A DNA stretch of 64,000 nt, taken from the NCBI GenBank assembly GCA_019359235.1, contig JAHHHT010000011.1, forward strand, positions 186,001 to 250,000, in the 5' to 3' direction. The notes under the pieces were generated by a model. It saw only the letters and a program-made list of their open reading frames with translations. It had not been told where the DNA came from and searched no databases. Positions 58,167 to 64,000 of the stretch are shown piece after piece (the stretch's first letter is position 1; each line of letters begins with the position of its first letter). A program made the position numbers and the translations under genes. This DNA comes from Oscillatoria princeps RMCB-10 (GTDB lineage Bacteria; Cyanobacteriota; Cyanobacteriia; Cyanobacteriales; Oscillatoriaceae).

Positions 58167-60068
58167 TTATCCGTTGGAAGTATTTTCACCGGCAATATAG
58201 TCCCTGAACTCTTTTACCTTCTGCCCTAACTCTTGGCGACTGGGCCCGCTGAGCAAATAGCGGTAAATAAACCAGCCGGCGTAAACAACGCCAATCAACT
58301 CAAAAGTAGGCTTGACCAGCGGGATATCGTTAAGCACGTCCAGCACAGTCAGCATCACCCTCAAGGTCACCGCTGCCCCCACAATCAAACCCACCGAGAC
58401 AATCGGCTTTTTGTAGTTGCCAAAAAAGTCCGTAACATAATCCGGCAGATTTGACAAGACATCGACAACTTTTTCTGCGGGCCCTTGCCACGGCTCCGCC
58501 GGCACCTCGGGAGGCGGCTCGGCGGCGGCACCGGCACTGGGGGTTATTGCCAGCGGCGTGCCGGCAGCCCCTTCTGATTTTGGTTTGTCTGGCACAGGAG
58601 TTTCACTCAAAACAACACCCCCATCAACATTTATGTTTAACACCTTTTGCAAGCGGACTCGATCCAAAGAGCGCTGATGCAGCAGCAACCAAGATTGTAT
58701 CAGGTCTGGCCCGTGCACGACGCCGGTCAGGGCTGCCCGCAGCGACCGCATCACCGCCCCTTTCTTGACATTTTGCTCTTTTGTCAGCTTTTTGATCAGC
58801 TCCCCAACACTCGCCTCTGTCAGGGGCGCATTGCTGTCGAGGGTTGCCAAAATTGCCTCCAAGAGGGCGCGAGCTTCTGGTTGCTCCAACTGAGCCGCAG
58901 CTTCCGAGTCACAGCTCACCTCTGGCACAAAAAACACCCGGCTCATCTCTACCGCCTCTGACAAGCGAGTCAGGCTGGGGCCAATTAGAGCCGCCAGCCG
59001 CTCCAGCCAAGGGCGATCTGAAATCGGCTCGAATTCAAAACCCGCCTCCTCCCAGTAGGGAATCAGCCTTTCCGTCAGGGTGCCGGCTGGCATGGCGTGC
59101 AGGTACTGACTGTTAATCCAGTTGAGCTTGTCCCAGTCAAATTTGGCACCGGCCTTGTTCACCCGCTCGAAGCTGAACTTCTGCGCCGCCTCTTGCAAAG
59201 TAAACAGCTCTTTGGTATCTGGCGGCGACCAGCCCAACAAAGTCATATAATTGATCATCGCCTCTGCCGTGTAGCCCATCTGCTTAAATTCCGAGATGGA
59301 CGTCACCCCGTCTCGTTTCGACAGCTTTTGACCGGCTTGGTTCAAAATCAGGGGCGTGTGGGCGAATGCCGGTATTTTTGCCCCGAAGGCTTCGTAGAGC
59401 AAAATCTGTTTTGGCGTGTTGGCGATGTGGTCTTCCCCTCGGATGACGTGGGTGATGCGCATGTCGATGTCATCCACCACCACCGCCAGGTTGTACAGGG
59501 GCTGGCCAACGAGCGTGCCGGTGCTGGCGCGAGCGATTACCATATCCCCGCCGAGGTCGCTGCCTTTCCAGGTCACAGTCCCCCGCACCATGTCATTCCA
59601 GGAAATCTCCCGCTCGTCCTCAATGATGAAGCGAATTACCGAGGTGCGCCCTTCCGCTTCCAAGGCTTTCCGCTGCTTCTCTGTCAGATTGCGGTGGCGG
59701 TTGTCGTAGCGGGGAGCCTGTTTTTTGGCCATCTGCTCCTCGCGCATTTGGGTTAGCTCTGCCTCCGTGCAGTAGCACCGATAGGCTAGCCCTTTGTCCA
59801 GCAAGGTTTGAATCATCTGCCGGTAGAAGTCGAGGCGGGCGGACTGGAAAATCGGCCCTGCGTCCCAGTTCAGACCCAGCCAGGTGAGCCCTTCCAGGAT
59901 ATTCTGGGTGTGCGACTCCCGCGATCGCTCCTCATCCGTATCTTCTATGCGCAAGATAAACTGCCCGCCCATGTGTCGGGCAAACAGCCAATTAAAAACA
60001 GCCGTTCTGGCTGTTCCGATGTGTAAGTTGCCCGTGGGGCTTGGGGCAAGACGAACTCTAACTGTCAC
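58167..60068 (-). CDS. gltX: Glutamyl-tRNA synthetase with C-terminal CAAD membrane domain
   Basis: A 633-residue enzyme. The GluRS part (about 1-485) has the HIGH-type motif [38 protein letters not shown] and the KMSKS-type LSKRDG. It charges tRNA-Glu, needed for protein synthesis and, through glutamyl-tRNA reductase, for all chlorophyll and heme. After a Pro/Ala-rich linker (about 485-530), the last ~105 residues form a CAAD domain: an amphipathic stretch, two membrane helices ([20 protein letters not shown] and [18 protein letters not shown]) and the [16 protein letters not shown] tail. CAAD anchors aminoacyl-tRNA synthetases of some filamentous cyanobacteria to thylakoids. Its presence on GluRS is recorded in the literature but is not universal. 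Typical GluRS is about 480 residues. Confidence 0.93.
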   Translation of the reverse strand: MTVRVRLAPSPTGNLHIGTARTAVFNWLFARHMGGQFILRIEDTDEERSRESHTQNILEGLTWLGLNWDAGPIFQSARLDFYRQMIQTLLDKGLAYRCYCTEAELTQMREEQMAKKQAPRYDNRHRNLTEKQRKALEAEGRTSVIRFIIEDEREISWNDMVRGTVTWKGSDLGGDMVIARASTGTLVGQPLYNLAVVVDDIDMRITHVIRGEDHIANTPKQILLYEAFGAKIPAFAHTPLILNQAGQKLSKRDGVTSISEFKQMGYTAEAMINYMTLLGWSPPDTKELFTLQEAAQKFSFERVNKAGAKFDWDKLNWINSQYLHAMPAGTLTERLIPYWEEAGFEFEPISDRPWLERLAALIGPSLTRLSEAVEMSRVFFVPEVSCDSEAAAQLEQPEARALLEAILATLDSNAPLTEASVGELIKKLTKEQNVKKGAVMRSLRAALTGVVHGPDLIQSWLLLHQRSLDRVRLQKVLNINVDGGVVLSETPVPDKPKSEGAAGTPLAITPSAGAAAEPPPEVPAEPWQGPAEKVVDVLSNLPDYVTDFFGNYKKPIVSVGLIVGAAVTLRVMLTVLDVLNDIPLVKPTFELIGVVYAGWFIYRYLLSGPSRQELGQKVKEFRDYIAGENTSNG

Positions 60069-60308
60069 AAAAGCATTTCTCCAACGCTGCTTTTCAGTTG
60101 CTTGGCCCCCGCAGGGGCCTGTTTAGTAGCAATTCTCTCCGCTGTGCCGGAGATATCTGCGGTAACACCCTCCCCTGCGGCTCCAATGGCCAACTCAGGG
60201 GCCGGTTTAGCAATATTCTCCCTTGTGCGGGGGATATTTAGGAAGAACCCGCCCCTATTCTTAAGCCCAGACGCTGGCCAATCGCGTCTGCCACACTACT
60301 CATTAGAA

Positions 60309-60382
60309 CGGGACTGACGGGGCTCGAACCCGCAACTTCCGCCGTGACAGGGCGGTGCTCTAACCAATTGAACTACAGTCCC
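60309..60382 (-). tRNA. trnD-GUC: tRNA-Asp (GUC)
   Basis: A full cloverleaf on the minus strand: acceptor GGGACTG / CAGTCCC, D arm GTTC...GAGC, anticodon arm CCGCC-CTGTCAC-GGCGG with anticodon GTC, and T arm GCGGG-TTCGAGC-CCCGT. The discriminator is G, as required for Asp. CCA is not encoded. It lies 241 bp from gltX, on the same strand and upstream of it. Confidence 0.96.
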
Positions 60383-60401
60383 AAGTTTGCTGACATTTCC
60401 T

Positions 60402-60430
60402 ATTGTGCAGGCAGTTTTGGAATTTGTCAA
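60402..60430 (-). promoter_or_regulatory. Promoter of tRNA-Asp
   Basis: On the minus strand a perfect TTGACA (60425-60430) is followed after 17 bp by CACAAT (60402-60407, 4 of 6 to consensus). Transcription would begin near 60395, about a dozen bases before the tRNA 5' end, as expected for a strong stable-RNA promoter. Confidence 0.75.
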
Positions 60431-60559
60431 CGGTTTTTCGGAAAATTTTTTTCGGCACCGGCAAATCAGGGAAGATCCGCAAAATTCCGCAGTTTTACGC
60501 TTGACTTATTGTTTAGCCTAGCGTAAATAAGGGCGGTAGGCAAGCCGGTGCTGGATTTT

Positions 60560-60870
60560 GGATGCAAGGATTTTGGATTGGGGATTGGGGATTGGGCACG
60601 CTCGCACGCTCGCATGGGGCACGCTCGCCTGGGGCATTGGGGATTGGGCATGGGGCATTGGGCCTGGGGCACGCTCGCCTGGGGCATTGGGGATTGGGGA
60701 TTGGGGATTGGGGATTGGGTATGGGCATGGGGCACGCTCGCATGGGGATGGTCTCATGGGGCATGGGGCATTGGGTTAATTATCAACTTCTCTCCTAAAA
60801 CCCAACCCCTAACCCCTAAAACCTAACCCCTAACCCCTAACCCCTAACTGCTAACCCCTAACCCCTAACC
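60560..60870. repeat. Heptameric STRR field: GGGGATT/GGGCATT then CCCCTAA runs
   Basis: From about 60574 to 60780 the plus strand is built of GGGGATTGGGGATTGGG-type heptamers mixed with three CACGCTCGCNTGGGG units; from about 60798 to 60872 it changes to CCCCTAACCCCTAA runs (with ACTGCTA and AAAACCTA variants). The G-rich strand could form G-quadruplexes. Short tandemly repeated heptamers are typical of filamentous cyanobacteria. The rest of 60383-61081 holds an A/T-rich section (60900-61010) that probably bears the promoter of the next gene. Confidence 0.88.
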
Positions 60871-61081
60871 CTCCAGGCTACCGGCGGGCTGACTCTTCCT
60901 TAGGGTTTATTTTATAATTGCCCTTAATAAATTGCCAATAAAAAAGATATATTATTCTCCTAATAAGAGAATTTTAAGGCTAGACTAAGACCGGCTAGTA
61001 AAAGTGTTATAAGAGGGGGACGGGGGAGCTTTCAGCTATCAGATGAGTTACAAGTTTGGAAATTTATGAGGATAACAGCCC

Positions 61082-61633
61082 ATGCTTTTGAAAAACCGTT
61101 TAGCAATCGGGACGGCTATTTTAGCGTGGTTACTGCCAGCCACTGCAATAAAAGGGCAGCCTAAATTATCTTACCTGTTTAATCTGGAATGTCGCAGTGC
61201 GACCCCAGGCGTGGAGCAACCCTTAAAGCATCTGGACCGCTCTCAGTCAATTACTGTAGGGAGAAATTCGGGTTCAGAAATCGCCTATTTATATAATATG
61301 TATGCGGCGGAAGAGTCGGGAGACATTCTAGACAACAGTGAAGTGCCGGCGGAAGTCGTTTGTATATTGCCTTCCGGCTTTTCCCAACTCAACTTGGGTT
61401 TCGGTCTGGACAGGCGCAGCAAAGTTGGAGACAAAGAAGATATCGTCCTGCTGGAAGTGTATGCGGACGAAAAATTGGTGGGGCAAAAATATATAAGGCG
61501 GCAAGAAAACGAACAAAAGTGGTCTGTTAATATTCAGAACGCTCAGAAAGTGACACTCAAAGCTGATTGCATACACCCTGTTTGGTGGAATAACTGCCCG
61601 CGCCTTTCCTTCACCGATATGAGTTTAAACTGA
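61082..61633 (+). CDS. Secreted protein of unknown function, NPCBM-like features
   Basis: A 183-residue protein with a signal peptide (MLLKNRLAIGTAILAWLLPA, cut near TAIKG). The mature part is beta-rich: ITVGRNSGSEIAYLYNMYAA, EVVCILPSGFSQLNLGFGLD, then VYADEKLVGQKYIRRQENEQ and WSVNIQNAQKVTLKADC, ending in CPRLSFTDMSLN. The order strand, YADEKLVGQ, VNIQNAQKVTLKAD and a C-terminal F-TDMSL recalls NPCBM carbohydrate-binding modules, but this is only a resemblance. Four Cys could form two disulfides. GAGGA lies about ten bases before the ATG. The gene stands alone and is lower in GC than its neighbours, perhaps acquired. Confidence 0.6.
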   Translation: MLLKNRLAIGTAILAWLLPATAIKGQPKLSYLFNLECRSATPGVEQPLKHLDRSQSITVGRNSGSEIAYLYNMYAAEESGDILDNSEVPAEVVCILPSGFSQLNLGFGLDRRSKVGDKEDIVLLEVYADEKLVGQKYIRRQENEQKWSVNIQNAQKVTLKADCIHPVWWNNCPRLSFTDMSLN

Positions 61634-61642
61634 TATCTCGCC

Positions 61643-61775
61643 GCAGTGGTAGGTGGTAGGTGGTAGGTGGTAAGTGGTAGGGGTTAGGTGTTAGGGCTTA
61701 GGCGTTAGGTGGCGGGTGTTAGGTGGTAAGTGTTAGTGTCGCGTGTCCCTCTGATCCGCAAACCCCTCACCCCTC
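61643..61775. repeat. GGTGGTA / GGTGTTA heptamer run
   Basis: Sequential GTAGGTG, GTAAGTG and GTTAGGT heptamers cover about 61643-61735, with CCCCTCA units (CACCCCTCACCCCT) at about 61764-61780 continuing into the 3' end of the nuclease gene, whose last codons (SGNRGEG) are affected. STRR-type repeat. Confidence 0.75.
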
Positions 61776-63218
61776 ACCCCTATTCCCTGACAAAAAGCTG
61801 GCCAGCCAGTCCTTAACGAGGTGAGTGGCGCGACAGTCATCTTCGTTGTAGCTGAGGATGGCGTCGAGGAAAAAGGGATTGCCGGTTTCCAACCACTGGT
61901 CATACCAGACGACACAATGGCCACCGTTGGCGGCACCGGCACGCCACTGGAAACCCAACCAGCGAGCAATCGATTTCAGGGCGTAACTGTCCACCGGCAG
62001 CACAGCCGTTCGCGTCACCCACTCGTGCACGTCCACAAAGCGGCTCAGCAGGGGAAGCCACAAGTGAGCGGGCGTGCGGTAGCGCTTTGCCAGCTGTTTA
62101 ACCGTCTGAACCTCGTAATCGCAGAAATGAAACACCGGCGCATCGGGGTGCGCCCACACCAGATCCAAAAACTGCTGCCAGATCGCCCCTTCATCCGAGG
62201 GCTGTTTTGCCAGCAGGGGGTGGAACGTCTGGGTTTTGGCGTGCCGGTCGATCGCCAGCACCCCGTGCAGAAAAACCAGATCCAACTCCGGCTCCGCCTC
62301 AATATCAAAATAAAGCTCCACCGGCGCAGTCGGAAAGCTGCCGGCATTAGGTGCTGTCTCTATCAACGCCTGCGCCCGATTCTGCAAAGCCGCTTGAGCT
62401 TGCCGCACCACCTGTCGAGCCACCCCACCGGCAAATTCAGGCATGGGTTCGAGCACCGCCGGCTCAGCCCCAGCAAGCGCTTCCACCGAAGTCAAATTCA
62501 GCCCTCGCAGCTTTTCGTACCGGCTCTGCGTCACTCCCGGTAGCAGAGACAGGTGCTTCGTTGCTGTGGCGAGCGAAGTGCAGCTGCTCAACCAGTGACA
62601 GAGACTGCAGGGGTGGCGGGAAATAAAAACCTCTGGCTCAGTGCGCCGGCGCAGCATCTCGGCGCACTCTCTCACCAGTTTATGCATCTGGGGCAGCCTT
62701 TGAGCCAGATTCACCCAGTAAGTCCGTTTGTCCCGCAACAGCAGCGCTGCAGTTGGGGGGCTTCCTCCCTGCACTGACTCCAGCAAAAAAGCGTGAAAAG
62801 CCGCAATAATTTGATAGTCCAGCTTCGGACGCCGGCCCAACTTAATATCTGCTGGAACGTACAGCCAATCCCCAAAGCCAGACTCCCCCGGCTGCTTCAC
62901 CAGCAAATCGGGACAGCTGACGAGGGTGAACCCCTCTGGGCCAGAGGCTGCCAGCACTCCCATATAAATGCGCTCAACCCCCCGCCGCATTAATTCCAGA
63001 GTCGCCGACGCGCCAGCAGCCCAGTCTCCAGGCGGGCAATCCGGCTTTATGTGCGTCATTTCGGCGACAGTGGCTTGCCGGTGCGCCCAGCTGTCCTTTT
63101 GCAGTTTCAGCAAGAACTCAGGTTCGGGATCGCGCTGGTTGGTGTCCCCGCAAAAATCGAGAAACGCTCGACGACGGCAGCGTTGGAAATGAAATAAAAC
63201 TTCGGTAGTCAGCAGCAT
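61767..63218 (-). CDS. TM0106-family RecB-like nuclease (Cas4-like module plus DEDD-type exonuclease)
   Basis: A 483-residue protein. The N-terminal half has a PD-(D/E)XK RecB/Cas4-like nuclease: conserved CRRRAFLDF near the start, VPADIKLGRRPKLDYQIIAA (catalytic Asp and Lys), and the PCSLCHWLSSC cluster, which with the N-terminal Cys could bind a 4Fe-4S centre. A helix-hairpin-helix-like stretch follows (LLPGVTQSRYEKLRGLNLTS). The C-terminal half is RNase H/DnaQ-like: VELYFDIEAEPELDLVFLHG, FHFCDYEVQTVKQLAKRY and ILSYNEDDCRATHLV supply the acidic triad. Proteins of this make-up (TM0106 family) are common in cyanobacteria, with no established function; DNA repair is inferred. No CRISPR genes are nearby. 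Single gene. Confidence 0.85.
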   Translation of the reverse strand: MLLTTEVLFHFQRCRRRAFLDFCGDTNQRDPEPEFLLKLQKDSWAHRQATVAEMTHIKPDCPPGDWAAGASATLELMRRGVERIYMGVLAASGPEGFTLVSCPDLLVKQPGESGFGDWLYVPADIKLGRRPKLDYQIIAAFHAFLLESVQGGSPPTAALLLRDKRTYWVNLAQRLPQMHKLVRECAEMLRRRTEPEVFISRHPCSLCHWLSSCTSLATATKHLSLLPGVTQSRYEKLRGLNLTSVEALAGAEPAVLEPMPEFAGGVARQVVRQAQAALQNRAQALIETAPNAGSFPTAPVELYFDIEAEPELDLVFLHGVLAIDRHAKTQTFHPLLAKQPSDEGAIWQQFLDLVWAHPDAPVFHFCDYEVQTVKQLAKRYRTPAHLWLPLLSRFVDVHEWVTRTAVLPVDSYALKSIARWLGFQWRAGAANGGHCVVWYDQWLETGNPFFLDAILSYNEDDCRATHLVKDWLASFLSGNRGEG

Positions 63219-63654
63219 GCCTTTAAGCTAGCAGGAATTCGCTCGCCCGCGCAGACGGGCACCGGGAAAACCGTTCACCCAAAAACCGTCTGAGATCCCC
63301 CCAACCCGCCTGACAAAGGGGGGCTATTGGTGCCCCCACTTTTTACGGGGGGGCTGGGGAGGGATCTTGTGAATGCCTTTTATAGCGTTTTTCATCAAGC
63401 TTGAGGTACTGAGAACCCCGGTTTCTTTAAGAAACCGGGGTTCTGGGGCCTACTTCATCCACATGAACACCGCTATATTTGACTGACCTACTGAGAATCA
63501 GGGTAAGAGCTGCGCTGGGAAGGCATAATTGATGCAATAGGTAACGCAAGCTACAAACGCGACCTGTCGCGTCTGCAGCCCAACAGGGTGTTAGAACTCC
63601 AGCCAAAACCGCTTCGCCACACTCAACCAAACCGATAGCAACCCTATCAAATCA
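63219..63654. repeat. Adjacent GATCCCCCC and AGAACCCCGG elements
   Basis: 63293-63365 is the palindromic core of the GATCCCCCC element without its TATAGC ends. Immediately after it, 63381-63477 is a complete TATAGC element with the AGAACCCCGGTTTCTT hairpin. The remaining ~180 bp to the next ATG shows no gene; the promoter of the receptor gene is presumably there. Confidence 0.75.
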
Positions 63655-64000
63655 ATGCCGGCATCACGCACTCAACCGTCCCCGACTCGCCGCCTGACCG
63701 TGCTTTACATTGCCGCCCTCAGTGCTGTGGCGCTGCTGTCAGTCGCCGGCCAAATTTTGGTGCAGCACTCCCTCCGCCAGCAGTCGAGCGATTCCCGGGT
63801 GATTAACATTGCCGGTCGCCAGCGGATGCTCAGCCAGAAGTTGAGCAAAGCCGCCTTGGCCATCCAAGCCGCTCCCACTCCCGCCGCCCGCCAACAGCGG
63901 GTGGAGGAGCTGCAAAATGTCGTCAAGCTGTGGGAGCTATCCCATCAAGGCTTGCAGCGCGGCGACGCTGAGCTGGGTTTACCAGGCTCTAACACGGAGA
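63655..64000 (+). CDS. PilJ-domain membrane receptor or sensor kinase, 5' part only
   Basis: The frame is open from ATG 63655 to the window edge (115 codons). A basic start is followed by a membrane helix (VLYIAALSAVALLSVAGQIL) and the beginning of a periplasmic PilJ/NarX-type four-helix sensor: SDSRVINIAGRQRMLSQKLS is the diagnostic motif of that domain. Such proteins continue as chemoreceptors (PilJ) or histidine kinases. Which applies here cannot be decided, because the rest lies outside the window. Confidence 0.8.
   Translation, partial: MPASRTQPSPTRRLTVLYIAALSAVALLSVAGQILVQHSLRQQSSDSRVINIAGRQRMLSQKLSKAALAIQAAPTPAARQQRVEELQNVVKLWELSHQGLQRGDAELGLPGSNTE

Overview
The window looks like chromosomal DNA of a filamentous, Oscillatoriales-type cyanobacterium. 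The evidence is a nitrate transporter of the NrtABCD type, an FtsH that matches the photosystem II repair protease FtsH2, a glutamyl-tRNA synthetase carrying the cyanobacterial CAAD membrane domain, an SLH/OprB iron-uptake porin, scattered GCGATCGC (HIP1) octamers, heptameric STRR arrays and very dense palindromic mini-transposon debris. No ribosomal RNA, prophage or plasmid backbone is visible. The only tRNA is tRNA-Asp(GUC).

Layout. 0-7 kb: fused CobA-HemD (siroheme/tetrapyrrole), CysH, a RhaD-like class II aldolase, SbcD and a KimA-type K+ importer. 7-12.4 kb: secreted trypsin-like protease, SLH porin, small secreted protein, Uma2 nuclease-fold protein. 12.4-24 kb: accessory region with nested repeats, a Uma2 3' fragment, a ~1,930-residue RTX/cadherin-like/FG-GAP secreted protein, a second Uma2 gene between 42-bp inverted repeats, and a CBS/chemotaxis-like signalling protein. 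24-36 kb: RecJ, a 2TM protein, a three-PAS hybrid histidine kinase, SMP-30 lactonase, Tat-exported aldo/keto reductase and rubrerythrin. 35.4-38.3 kb: toxin-antitoxin loci (one intact, one broken) and several minisatellites. 38.3-44.4 kb: a 14-repeat WD40 protein, an M28 peptidase and FtsH2. 45.2-50.8 kb: nrtABCD, ending at a likely terminator, followed by a PsiE protein. 51.5-57 kb: a lipid-kinase gene split by a 339-nt structured insertion, a decayed DoxX gene, and a ParM-like actin gene coupled to a ribbon-helix-helix/coiled-coil protein. 57.5-64 kb: secreted protein, GltX-CAAD, tRNA-Asp, secreted protein, TM0106/RecB-like nuclease and the start of a PilJ-domain receptor.

How genes work together. 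CysH and the SUMT half of CobA-HemD are divergent neighbours serving sulfate assimilation and siroheme supply, which nitrite reductase also needs. NrtABCD brings in nitrate/nitrite, but no nirA or narB is present here. The actin-like protein and its partner form a two-gene unit with the architecture of a ParM/ParR segregation system.

Most notable points. (1) The 339-nt insertion in the lipid-kinase gene is strongly structured, carries no protein gene and resembles a HEARO/omega-RNA-type mobile RNA; this is inference. (2) The actin/RHH-coiled-coil pair is a candidate filament system. (3) Many small elements share TATAGC...GCTATA ends but have different palindromic cores, and several have been absorbed into genes as C-termini or internal segments, while STRR arrays encode inter-domain linkers. 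All assignments were made by reading the sequence; no searches were run.
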